DNA of 64,000 nucleotides from Halalkalicoccus jeotgali B3 (lineage in GTDB: Archaea; Halobacteriota; Halobacteria; Halobacteriales; Halalkalicoccaceae). The translations under genes were made by a program, and so were the position numbers. Shown here piece after piece: positions 43,450-52,153 of this stretch (position 1 is the stretch's first letter; the number at the start of each line of letters is the position of its first letter). The notes beneath the pieces are model-generated. The model saw only the letters and a list, made by a program, of their open reading frames with translations, was not told the DNA's origin and did not search any database. Location: the NCBI RefSeq assembly GCF_000196895.1, contig NC_014297.1:1184119-1248118 (forward strand), in the 5' to 3' direction.

Positions 43450-43962
43450 ATGTACGCCGTCGTCGGCTGTACCGATTGCAACGCCCTCTGGCTCATTGAG
43501 GGGCGCCAGGAAACGGTCCGGTGTCGGGGCTGCGGGAGGACCCACCAGTACGGAAAGTTAAAACAGTTCGTCGAGACCGAGGACGCGAACCACGCCCGCG
43601 AGGTGCGCGCCTCGATGCTGGCAAGCCGGGGCGGGCACGCCGACGCCTTCGCCGCAGTCGATTCGTTCGCCGACCTCGATTCGCAGGTCGAGCGGTCCGT
43701 CATCGACGACGACGAACTGCTTGAGGGGGCGGGTATCGACGCCACGGCGGCGGCCGCGGCCGGAACCACCGAAAGCGCCTCGAAGGACCGCAGGGAGGTC
43801 GTCCTCGACGCCGTCGAACACTACGAGGAGCCGACGGCGCGGGCCGTCGTGGACTACGCCACGGAGCGGGGCATCCCGGAGGGCTACGTCGAACGGGCGC
43901 TCGAGAAACTGGTCCGCGCCGGGGAACTCACGGAGTCCGACGGCCGGTACCGCCGCCTCTGA
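43450..43962 (+). CDS. zinc-ribbon DUF5817-like protein with winged-helix C-terminus
   Basis: A 170-residue protein. It starts MYAVVGCTDCNALWLIEGRQ, and the cysteines CTDC and CRGC form one zinc ribbon (residues 7-30). A helical linker rich in Ala and acidic residues follows. The last 60 residues resemble a winged helix (DAVEHYEEPTARAVVDYATE, then PEGYVERALEKLVRAGELTE), typical of the haloarchaeal DUF5817 proteins. A nucleic-acid role is likely, but the target is unknown. ATG 43450. Confidence 0.8.
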   Translation: MYAVVGCTDCNALWLIEGRQETVRCRGCGRTHQYGKLKQFVETEDANHAREVRASMLASRGGHADAFAAVDSFADLDSQVERSVIDDDELLEGAGIDATAAAAAGTTESASKDRREVVLDAVEHYEEPTARAVVDYATERGIPEGYVERALEKLVRAGELTESDGRYRRL

Positions 43963-43980
43963 GTTTCCTCGTCGAATTAG

Positions 43981-44018
43981 CCTGTCGGTAACTAAATACT
44001 TATACGCATAGTTACAGG
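43981..44018 (+). promoter_or_regulatory. operator-like inverted repeat over the promoter of the receiver-HEAT-GT2 operon
   Basis: An imperfect inverted repeat brackets the likely promoter: cctgt-cg-gtaacta (43981-43994) and tagttacagg (44009-44018), whose 10 bases read cctgtaacta on the other strand. Between them is a TATA-like aatacttatacg. The start codon at 44038 is 20 bp downstream of the repeat. A dimeric regulator could bind here and block TBP. No regulator is identified. Confidence 0.5.
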
Positions 44019-44037
44019 TATACATCCTTCGAGACCC

Positions 44038-44406
44038 ATGAACACGGACGTCTTTGTCGTCGACGACGAGCCCGAACTCCGGGAGCTAGTCTCGTTTCAC
44101 CTCGAGACGGCCGGGTACGACGTGGCGACGTATCCCGATGGCGAGGCCTGCTGGCAACAGCTACAGGGGACGGATTCACCCCCGGACGTGCTGCTCGTCG
44201 ACGTGATGATGCCGAACATGAACGGTTTCCAGCTGCTGAAGGCCGTTCGGGACGGCGAGGGTCTTTCGGAGCTGCCCGTCATCATGTTGACTGCCCGCGG
44301 AACCGAGACTGACGTGGTACAGGGATTCGACATCGGCGCGACGGACTACCTGACCAAACCGTTTCGCTCACAGGAACTGCTCGCCCGGATCGGGCGGTAC
44401 GTCTGA
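44038..44406 (+). CDS. stand-alone receiver-domain response regulator
   Basis: A 122-residue receiver domain with no output domain. The acidic pair is in VFVVDDEPELRELVSFHL, the phosphoacceptor Asp in VLLVDVMMPNMNGFQLL near residue 60, the Thr in MLTARGTETDVVQG near 87, and the Lys in TDYLTKPFRSQELLARIG near 110. All key residues are present, so it should be phosphorylatable. It heads an operon whose stop overlaps the ATG of the HEAT-repeat gene by one base. Such single-domain regulators often act by protein contact, here perhaps on the downstream synthase complex. Confidence 0.92.
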   Translation: MNTDVFVVDDEPELRELVSFHLETAGYDVATYPDGEACWQQLQGTDSPPDVLLVDVMMPNMNGFQLLKAVRDGEGLSELPVIMLTARGTETDVVQGFDIGATDYLTKPFRSQELLARIGRYV

Positions 44407-45497
44407 TGGCGCTCCCGCCCGGATTGGTATCCCGACCGTTCGTCTACGGCCTCTTAGCGGTCGTCCTCTGTTCGCTACTCGTCGTGGGACTGTTCACGGT
44501 CGGTCGTGCGATTCGGATCGAACGGCGAAACGAACGACGGGAAGCGGTCCGGCCGGCGGTTCGGGCTGCCCTGTTCGACCGGCTCGGGGGAGACGACCCC
44601 GATTGGGAGCCGTGGATAGAGGGGCTCACGCCGTCCGAGCGAGCGGTCCTCCGGGACCTGCTCGATACGCACCTCCGACTGCTCGACGGCGACGACCGCG
44701 AGCGCCTCCAACCGGCCGTCGCCGCCGTCGGAATCGATGAGTGGGCGATGCACATGGTACGGACGGGCGACCGATACGCGAAGCTCAGGGCCCTGAGTTG
44801 GCTCGCCTACGTCGACCATCGCCACGACCCAGCGCTGATCCGTCGGGCGTGTGCCGACGATCCCGCGCTCCAGGCCGCAGGGGCCCGCGTCATGGTCGAA
44901 CGCGCGTACCCAAAGGCTCCGGCACGCGGGATCGCACTCCTCCTCGACGATCCGCCCGAGTCGCTCTCGGCGTTCGGTCTCGACACTCTCTACGAACTCG
45001 CCCGCACGCGGCCGGGTTTCCTCGCCGAGTACGCGGAGGCGCGATACGAACGCTGGACGGACACACTCCTGATCCAGGTGTTTCGGGTACTCCGAGTGAC
45101 CGATTCGGGCGCTGCCGTCGATCGGTTCGACTGGGTCGTCGACCACTGTAGACACGATTCGCCGGACGTGCGGGCGGCCGCGATCAGAACCCTCGCCGAC
45201 GGTGGCTGGCGACCCGAACTGCGCTTGCAGGTGCCGATCGACGCTCTCACCGACGACCCCTCGCCGGCGGTCCGTGCGGCGGTCTACGAGATGCTAGGAG
45301 AATGGGGCGACGCGGAAAGCGTTCGGACGCTTGCTCGGGTTGCCCGCCGAGAGGAGGATTCACGCTGCCGTCTCCGGGCTGTCCGGGCCCTCGCCCGGGG
45401 TCGACCGGACGACGATCTCGAAGCGGCCGTCAGATCGGACTTCCCGTCGCTGTGGGGCTGGGCGGTCACCGGCGAGGACCGGGTGAGCGCTCGATGA
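44406..45497 (+). CDS. membrane-anchored HEAT-repeat protein
   Basis: A 363-residue protein. One N-terminal helix (PFVYGLLAVVLCSLLVVGLF, about residues 10-30) anchors it, followed by a basic patch (RIERRNERREAVRP). Residues 50-350 are helical HEAT/ARM-type repeats, recognisable in ALSWLAYVDHRHDPALIRRA, DSPDVRAAAIRTLADGGWRP and DDPSPAVRAAVYEMLGEWGD. The repeats probably form a scaffold for protein contact. Translation is coupled on both sides: TGATG with the receiver gene and ATGA with the glycosyltransferase. Nothing enzymatic is visible. Confidence 0.82.
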   Translation: MALPPGLVSRPFVYGLLAVVLCSLLVVGLFTVGRAIRIERRNERREAVRPAVRAALFDRLGGDDPDWEPWIEGLTPSERAVLRDLLDTHLRLLDGDDRERLQPAVAAVGIDEWAMHMVRTGDRYAKLRALSWLAYVDHRHDPALIRRACADDPALQAAGARVMVERAYPKAPARGIALLLDDPPESLSAFGLDTLYELARTRPGFLAEYAEARYERWTDTLLIQVFRVLRVTDSGAAVDRFDWVVDHCRHDSPDVRAAAIRTLADGGWRPELRLQVPIDALTDDPSPAVRAAVYEMLGEWGDAESVRTLARVARREEDSRCRLRAVRALARGRPDDDLEAAVRSDFPSLWGWAVTGEDRVSAR

Positions 45498-46911
45498 TCG
45501 ACGCTGCCACGTTCGTCGCACTCTCGGGGCTGTTCTTCCTCGGCTACTACCTCCTCGTGCACGCGAACTACCTGGTTCTTCACGTCCTCGCACTCGCGGA
45601 ACTGCGCGAGAGCACACGCCAACGGACCTACGAACCCGCCTACCAGCCCTTTGCCAGTCGGTTCCTCCCTGGCGTGGCGATCATCGCGCCGGCCTACAAC
45701 GAGGCGCCCACCATCGTCGACAGCGTCCGCTCGTTGCTGGCGGTAAAGTACGCCGACAAAGAGGTCATCGTAGTCAACGATGGTTCGACCGACGACACCT
45801 TCGCGAGACTCGACGAAGCCTACGATCTGCAGACGGTCGCGGACTACCCACTGGAGATACCGTCGGCGACGGTTCGCGGGGTCTATCGGTCAGCCGTCTC
45901 CGAGGAGCTGTTGGTGGTCGATAAGGAAAACGGCGGAAAGAGCGACGCGCTGAACGCCGCGGTCTGGATCACCGACCAGCCGCTGTTCTGTGCGGTCGAC
46001 GCCGACTCGGTGATCGACCGCGACGGGCTATTACAGGCCGTCGAGCCATTTCTCGAGGACCCGAACCGGACCGTCGCGACCGGCGGGACGATCTGGGCGG
46101 CAAACGGCTGTGAGATCGAACATGGCGTCATTCGGTCGTTCGCACTCCCCTCGAGCCTGCTCGCGAAGGTGCAGGTCGTCGAGTACCTGCGCTCTTTTTA
46201 CGCGGGGCGACTTGGATTGAGCCGGCTGAAGGGGTTGATCCTCATCTCCGGGGCCTTCGGCGTCTTCGGACCGACGTGGTCCGCGAGATCGGGGGGTATC
46301 GTCGCGACACCGTGACCGAGGACATCGACCTCGTGTTACGAATCCACCGCCACGCCGCCGAAATCGGGCGCGAATACCGCGTCCAATTCGTCGCCGAGCC
46401 CATCGTGTTGACGGAGGTACCCGAACGGCTGGGTGAACTGAGCCGACAGCGCCGCCGGTGGTATCGCGGATTGATCGAGACGGCCGTCGCCCATCGCGAT
46501 ATGATGGGACGCCGGTCTTACGGCCGCGCGGGATACGTCCTGCCCGTGTTCGTCGTCGTCGAGGTGTTCGGACCGCTCGTCGAGGGCCTCGGCTATGTAG
46601 TGGTCACGGTGGCCTTCGGCGTCGGTGCGCTGGATCTCGAGTTCTTCGTGCTGTATTTCGTGATCACGACCGGCATCGGTGTGTTGCTCTCGTGGTTCAG
46701 CGTCCTCACCATCGTCGGCGGTTTCAGCCGCTACGACCGGGTTCGACAGATCGTCGCGCTGCTCGGGATCGGCGTCCTCGAGAACCTCGGCTTCCGACAG
46801 TGGAAGGCGCTGGTTTCCTGGCACGGCCTCCTCGAGTACCTCCGAGGCGAGGACTCGTGGGGTGTCATGAGACGGAGTGGTTTCCGGGGCATCGAGGATA
46901 CGGAGAGTTGA
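45494..46911 (+). pseudogene. processive family 2 glycosyltransferase, frameshifted as written
   Basis: A GT-2 membrane synthase like those making cellulose, PNAG or hyaluronan. The first 274 codons (45494-46315) give a leading helix, AIIAPAYNEAPTIVDSVRSL, VVNDGSTDDTFARL and the DxD in FCAVDADSVIDRDG. The second part (from about 46270, ending 46911) gives VREIGGYRRDTVTEDIDLV (TED), LSRQRRRWYRGLIETA (QxxRW) and four helices. The two frames differ by one base. A missing base near 46268-46269 (ttcggaccgac, expected ttc-ngg-acc-gac) would restore FxTDVVREIGGY. It could be a real mutation or a sequencing error. It is coupled to the HEAT gene (ATGA). Confidence 0.88.
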
Positions 46912-46955
46912 GCGGTACGGTTCCGTCGTCTCGACCGCGAGCGCTCGCGGTCGCA

Positions 46956-49900
46956 TCACGCCCCCGAGTGACGCGTCCCCGGGTCGCCCTCCGTCGATGA
47001 CGGATGGACCGAGAACTCGAATCGAGCACCGCCGTCGGTGCCGTCCGTGACCGTCACCGTCCACCCGTGTGCCTCAACGATAGTGCTGACGATCGACAGT
47101 CCAAGGCCGGTGCCGGATTCGGTGGTGGTGTGACCGTATTCGAAGACCGCCTCACGGTCCTCCGCCGGGACCCCGGGCCCGTCGTCTTCGACGTAGAACC
47201 CGTCGGGTGTCGCGCCGACACGACACGTCACCCCCTCGCTTCCGTGTTCGATCGCGTTGCGAAACAGGTTCTCGAAGACCTCCTCCAGTCGACTCCCGTC
47301 GGCCGCGACACACCCCGGATCGCCATCGACGACGAGTCGTGCCTCAGCAGTCTCGACGTTCTCCCAGGCGTCCTCGACCACCTCCGCGAGCGAAACGGAT
47401 CGCGTCTCGCCGATGGCCTTTCCCTGGCGGGCGAGCGTCAGGACGTCCTCGATGATCCGTTCCATTCGGTCGTGAGCACTCTGAACCTTCCCGAGGAACT
47501 CGCGTTGTTCCTCCGGAACGTCGAGGACTTCGAGGTAGCCGCTGGCGACCGTCAGCGGGTTGCGGAGGTCGTGTGAAATCAGGCTCGCAAACCCTTCGAG
47601 GCGCTCGTTTTGCCGTTCGAGTTCCCGCTCGTGGTTCCGTCGTTCGAGTTCGCTTGTGACCCCGCGAACGAGGAGGTCGACGAACGCCAGTTCGAGGTTG
47701 GTGAAGTCCGACTCGCGCGGCGCGCGACTTGCGAAACAGACGAGGCCGTAGCGCTCGCCGTTGACGGCGAGTTCCGAGGTGACGTAGGAGTCGAACCCGA
47801 AGCGCCCGGCGACGGGATCGTCGTCCCACTCGGCGTCTACGACATTGGGGACGGCGACCGGTCCATCCCGGCCGATCGTCTCTTGACAGTACGACTCCGG
47901 TAGCGACCACTCCTCGTCCGGCCGGACGTTCCCGTCCGACCCGCGGACTTCGAGGATCCGGTGTCTGTCGTCCTCCAGACGCGTGAGGAAGGCCCCGTCG
48001 GCGTCGAGGTACTCGCGTCCGAGTTCGAGCGCACGCCCGATCCGGCCGTCGCCGACCGTGTCGGTGTCAGACCAGAGTTCGTACAGTCGGCGGCGGTACT
48101 CCTCGTGTCTGCGGTGTTCGCTGACGTCGGTGTAGATCCCGAACGCCTCTGTCCCCTCGGAGTCGATCGGGACGTTCCGGAAGAGGAACTCGTGGACGTC
48201 CCCGTCGGCCGTCCGCCGGTGGACCTCCGCCGTGATCTGCTCGCCCGCCATCGCCGTCCGGTCGATCTCGGCCGCCTCCTCCCTACGGTCGGGGGGAACG
48301 ATGAGGTCGTTCAGCGACCGGCCGACCGCCGTCTCGGCGTCGTAGCCGAACACCTCCTCGAAGCCATCGTTGACCGACGTGACGATCAGATCGCCGTCGC
48401 GGAAATCGACCGTCACGGCCGGATCCGGGATGTAGTCGAACAGCGCCGCGAACCGGTCGCGCTCGCGGGCGAGCCCGAGTTGGTGTTCGCGTAGGGCTTG
48501 CTCGCGATCCGAGCGATCGATCGCGACCTCGGCGTTGGCTGCGAGCACCTGTACCAGCCCGAGGTCCGACTCGTCGAACTCCCCGACCGCGGTCGATCCC
48601 ACGAGGACTACGCCGTGGTCACCGAGTGGTACGTACATCCCGCTTCGGATCGGCGTCTCGTGGTTGTACACTTCGCTTGTGGTACGGACGTCGTCGTAGA
48701 CGGCCGCCTCGCCCGTCTCGAAGGCTTCCCACGCCAATCCCGAACCGGCTTCAAAGGTCGGCGGCCGACCGATCATCTCCTCGGCCGCCGGCGTCAGGGC
48801 GATCGGGACGAGACCGTCGGTATCCGGATCGTGGTAGTGGACGCCGACCAACGGGTGATCGAGCACGTCGACGACCGTCTCGACGACGATATCGGCCACG
48901 TCTTCCGGCGTCCGAACGGCCATGAGTTCCCGCGTCGCGTCGTGGAGCGCCGCCAGCATCCGCTCGTGTCGCTTCTGTTCGGTGACGTCCTGGAACGCCC
49001 CACGGATCAGCACTGTCTCGCCGCTCTCCTGGTGGGGCTTTCCCGCGACTCGGACCCAGCGGACGTTCCCGTCCGCGGTCGTGATCCTGGCCTCGATGTC
49101 GAAGGGGTCGCCGTCTTTGATCGCGCGCTCGATGGCCTCCTCGATGGTCGGGACGTCCTCGGGATGGTAGTATCCGAGGACGCTCTCTCTATTTAGCTCG
49201 TCCTCGAACGACAACCCGTGGATCCGGTAGACCTCGTCGGTACACCGCAGCGTCTCCTCGACGAGGTCGAGTTCCCAGCCGCCGACGGTAGCCATTCGCT
49301 GTGTGTGTTCGAGCAGATCGGTCTTGCGGTCGAGTTCGCGCTGGCGTTCGCGGCGCTCCGAGACGTCGCGGATCGCGCCCACGACGCCGTTGAACTCCCC
49401 GTCGTCGATGCGGGGCGCCAAGTGGTCCTCACAGGGGATTCGCTCGCCGTCTTCGGTTCGGATCTCGAACTCGACGGTGGTCTCGTCGATTCCCGTAGAG
49501 AGCATCTCCCCGAGGACCCGCTCGAACATCGCGGTCGTCTCGGGGTCTTTGATACAGTCGACGCCCTCGCCGACGACGCTCGCGGCCTCGTAGCCCGTCA
49601 GTTCGGTGAACGCCCCGTTGACGAACTCGAAGCGGCCCCGCCCGTCGAGGACGTAGACCGCGTCGTCCATCGCCTCGATGATCGCCTCGTACTGTTCGAG
49701 GTCGCGCTGGTGGCGCTTTCGCTCGGTGATGTCGCGGATGACGCCCGTAAAGAGGTGGGATCCGTCCTCGACGTACTCTCCGAAGGAGATTCCGACGGGG
49801 AACTCGTGGCCGTCGCGGTGGCTCGCGGGCAGTTCGGTCCAGTCCCAGTCCAGCCGCCGATCGCCCTCGCGGAGATAGCGACTGACCGCCTCGAAGTGGG

Positions 49901-50498
49901 GCTGTTCGAGGCGGTCGGGAACGATCTTGTCCAGCGAGTCCCCGACCATCTCCTCGGGGGCGTAGCCGAACATCGCCTCGACGGCCTCGTTGGCGTACTG
50001 GACGACGTTGTCCTCGTCGATCGTGATCACGGAGAAGGCGGCGTTTTCGGCGAGCGACCGAAAGCGCGCGTCGGCGGTCCCGAGCGCGCAGGGCTCCTTC
50101 CGACGCGCTACGTGTTCGCGCGCCTCGACCGCGTCCGCGATCCGCGTTCCGAGAAGCGCTCCCCGACGGGGCTCGATCTCGGCCGGGAGGACGTCAGTGA
50201 CGCCTGCGGAGATGGCCGTCTCGACGGCGTCCTCGTCGTCGACTCGGAGGAACACGGGGAGGGCTGCGTCGACCTCACGAACCCGATCGAGGAGCGCGAG
50301 ACCGTCGGTTTCCGGTGGGTCGTGCTCGCCGAGGATGCAGTCGATACTCGATTCGGTGAGTCGCGTGAGGTCGTCGTCGGTGGCCGTCCGCACCTCGAAG
50401 GCGCGACGGTCGCTTTCGATGGCTCGACGCGTCCGGGCGGCTGCCTCGGGGTCGCCGACGTAGAGGACCTCTATCGGTACGTGCTCCGTCTCGCTCAT
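46956..50498 (-). CDS. multi-domain PAS/GAF hybrid sensor histidine kinase
   Basis: A 1180-residue soluble kinase. Order, with rough residues: degenerate receiver (8-125), PAS (150-265), PAS (275-390), PAS (400-515), GAF (525-670), PAS (690-800), GAF (815-960), HisKA (975-1040, phosphoacceptor His in FASLISHDLRNPLTVASGYL) and HATPase (1060-1165, N-box FENLFRNAIEHGSEG, VEDDGPGVP, ESGTGLGLSIVST). In the receiver the usual Asp before 'xDMP' is Glu (CILGEHDPPETDG), so it is unlikely to be phosphorylated normally. No membrane segment is seen. ATG 50498 starts MSETEHVPIEVLYVGD. The HalX regulator gene lies 50 bp upstream on the same strand. Confidence 0.9.
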   Translation of the reverse strand: MSETEHVPIEVLYVGDPEAAARTRRAIESDRRAFEVRTATDDDLTRLTESSIDCILGEHDPPETDGLALLDRVREVDAALPVFLRVDDEDAVETAISAGVTDVLPAEIEPRRGALLGTRIADAVEAREHVARRKEPCALGTADARFRSLAENAAFSVITIDEDNVVQYANEAVEAMFGYAPEEMVGDSLDKIVPDRLEQPHFEAVSRYLREGDRRLDWDWTELPASHRDGHEFPVGISFGEYVEDGSHLFTGVIRDITERKRHQRDLEQYEAIIEAMDDAVYVLDGRGRFEFVNGAFTELTGYEAASVVGEGVDCIKDPETTAMFERVLGEMLSTGIDETTVEFEIRTEDGERIPCEDHLAPRIDDGEFNGVVGAIRDVSERRERQRELDRKTDLLEHTQRMATVGGWELDLVEETLRCTDEVYRIHGLSFEDELNRESVLGYYHPEDVPTIEEAIERAIKDGDPFDIEARITTADGNVRWVRVAGKPHQESGETVLIRGAFQDVTEQKRHERMLAALHDATRELMAVRTPEDVADIVVETVVDVLDHPLVGVHYHDPDTDGLVPIALTPAAEEMIGRPPTFEAGSGLAWEAFETGEAAVYDDVRTTSEVYNHETPIRSGMYVPLGDHGVVLVGSTAVGEFDESDLGLVQVLAANAEVAIDRSDREQALREHQLGLARERDRFAALFDYIPDPAVTVDFRDGDLIVTSVNDGFEEVFGYDAETAVGRSLNDLIVPPDRREEAAEIDRTAMAGEQITAEVHRRTADGDVHEFLFRNVPIDSEGTEAFGIYTDVSEHRRHEEYRRRLYELWSDTDTVGDGRIGRALELGREYLDADGAFLTRLEDDRHRILEVRGSDGNVRPDEEWSLPESYCQETIGRDGPVAVPNVVDAEWDDDPVAGRFGFDSYVTSELAVNGERYGLVCFASRAPRESDFTNLELAFVDLLVRGVTSELERRNHERELERQNERLEGFASLISHDLRNPLTVASGYLEVLDVPEEQREFLGKVQSAHDRMERIIEDVLTLARQGKAIGETRSVSLAEVVEDAWENVETAEARLVVDGDPGCVAADGSRLEEVFENLFRNAIEHGSEGVTCRVGATPDGFYVEDDGPGVPAEDREAVFEYGHTTTESGTGLGLSIVSTIVEAHGWTVTVTDGTDGGARFEFSVHPSSTEGDPGTRHSGA

Positions 50499-50547
50499 CG
50501 GCGCGGAATGTGGGACCCGGTCGGCGGTGGTCGTGTCGTCGCGCCAG

Positions 50548-51144
50548 TCATCGCCGGTCCCGGAGCCCGTCCGACCCCGACCCGCCGTCGTTGCCCTCCA
50601 TCGATCCGGCGATGGTGTCGAGTTGCCCGGCGAGATCCGCCAGTCGCGATTCGAGGGTCGCGTACTCCTCGTTTGCGGCCCGGTCGGCCTCGGTCGTCTC
50701 CTCGGCCAGCAGGATCCGTTTGCGCGAGAGGGTCGAGAACTCCCGCAGCGTCGCGTGATAGCTCGCCATCGTGAGCGTCCGCCGGATCGCATCCCGGAGT
50801 TCCGCTCGCGTGATGGGTTTGCGGAGATAGCCGTCGAACTCCATGCTCACGAGGTCGAAATCCGGTTCGACGCCCGAGGCCACGAGGACCTGACAGGACA
50901 GATCTCGCTCGCGGATGACGTCGAGCACGTCGTCGCCCGAGAGCGACGGGAGCTGTCTGTCCAGTACGACTACGTCCGTCTCGGAGTCGATCAGCTCTAA
51001 GCTCTGCTCGCCGTCGGTCGCCGTCCGGACGCTGTTCACATCCGACAGCCACTGCGTATAGAGTGCGGCGAGATCGCGGTCGTCCTCGACTACGAGGACC
51101 GATACGTCGTCGAGGGCCGGTGAGTTCGGCGTTATCGTGGACAT
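50548..51144 (-). CDS. response regulator with HalX output domain
   Basis: A 198-residue regulator. The receiver domain (15-125) carries VLVVEDDRDLAALY, the phosphoacceptor Asp in VVVLDRQLPSLSGDDVLDVI near residue 62, and the Lys in FDGYLRKPITRAELRDAIRR near 109. The C-terminal HalX-type helical region (about 130-195: SYHATLREFSTLSRKRILLA) is rich in charged residues and is found in haloarchaea. The output mechanism of HalX is not settled. It is probably the partner of the downstream kinase. ATG 51144 starts MSTITPNSPALDDVSVLVV. Confidence 0.9.
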   Translation of the reverse strand: MSTITPNSPALDDVSVLVVEDDRDLAALYTQWLSDVNSVRTATDGEQSLELIDSETDVVVLDRQLPSLSGDDVLDVIRERDLSCQVLVASGVEPDFDLVSMEFDGYLRKPITRAELRDAIRRTLTMASYHATLREFSTLSRKRILLAEETTEADRAANEEYATLESRLADLAGQLDTIAGSMEGNDGGSGSDGLRDRR

Positions 51145-51283
51145 TCGGGGGGCACCAATCGGATACGTATTATCTTTCCGATGATTTATAATTTTCTCTA
51201 GTACATAATGGGACGCGATCGAACGGGAGCAACCAAAAAATATCGCCGGAACGTTTATTTCCGATTCGTTACTATCTTCTGAT

Positions 51284-52153
51284 ATGAGCGTTCGCGAACC
51301 GGTCGAGTGGCGGATCGATGCCGCCAGCTCGTGGGGACTGCGTGCGCTCGTCTACGTCGTCGTCGGGCTCTGGGGCGGCGGCGCGCTTCTGGTCGCCGTC
51401 GGGACGACGTTCCTGGGCGTTTCGATGGGGCTGGGCGGTGAGTACGGCTTTCTCGCCTTCCTCGGACTGCTCGCGCTGATCGGCGGGCCGCTCTCGGTGC
51501 TCTACCTTCTGCCGATACTCACGGACCGCGAGCAACGCCCGCCGCTCGCGGCGCTGTTCGCCGACGAGAGGGTCGCCGAGCGCTACACCGCCGCGTTCAC
51601 CCGGGGACGGCTGTTCGCGGCCGTCCTCGGTGGGGCGCTCGCGATCCTCGCGGCGCTCTCGGTCGATCCGCGGGCGCTGTTCGTGCTGGTCGTCGGGACG
51701 TTGTTGCTGATCCCGCTCGGATCGGGCGTGGTCTCCTGGGGTCGGATCGATCCCGAAGAGGGGACCCTGACCCACCGCTATCGGACGATCTCGCTCTCGC
51801 GGGTCGAGCGGGTCCGCCGGGTCGACGTCGGGGGCGTCTCGCTGTGCTGGCTCTCCTACCGTCCAGGCGCCGCTGACGTGACGAGCCCACGATTCCTCGC
51901 GACCAGTCCCGAAGCGGCCGACGCAATCGAGCGGGCGCTCGCCGCGATTCCCGATATCGACGACGAGTACGAACCGGATCGGGCGGTGCAGGCTGCGCTC
52001 GCCGTTCTCGCGCTGTGTTTCCTCGGCCTCGCAGGGGCGGTGTTCCTCGCCGAACCCGGCGGCGCGGGCGATCCCGTCCTCAAGTGGTACATCGTCGTCG
52101 GGTTCGGTTTTTTCGGGACGATGCTCGGGCTCGCCGCCCTCGTTTCGGGTTAG
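51284..52153 (+). CDS. haloarchaeal multi-pass membrane protein of unknown function
   Basis: A 289-residue protein with about six helices: RALVYVVVGLWGGGALLVAV, YGFLAFLGLLALIGGPLSVL, GRLFAAVLGGALAILAAL, FVLVVGTLLLIPLGSGVVSW, then a soluble beta-rich section (WGRIDPEEGTLTHRYRTISL, residues 160-220) and two C-terminal helices ending GTMLGLAALVSG. The soluble section recalls a PH-like or DUF-type domain. No family is recognised. It is divergent from the HalX regulator and converges on hmgA with a 4-bp overlap. An attattt-rich spacer upstream probably carries the promoter. Confidence 0.72.
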   Translation: MSVREPVEWRIDAASSWGLRALVYVVVGLWGGGALLVAVGTTFLGVSMGLGGEYGFLAFLGLLALIGGPLSVLYLLPILTDREQRPPLAALFADERVAERYTAAFTRGRLFAAVLGGALAILAALSVDPRALFVLVVGTLLLIPLGSGVVSWGRIDPEEGTLTHRYRTISLSRVERVRRVDVGGVSLCWLSYRPGAADVTSPRFLATSPEAADAIERALAAIPDIDDEYEPDRAVQAALAVLALCFLGLAGAVFLAEPGGAGDPVLKWYIVVGFGFFGTMLGLAALVSG

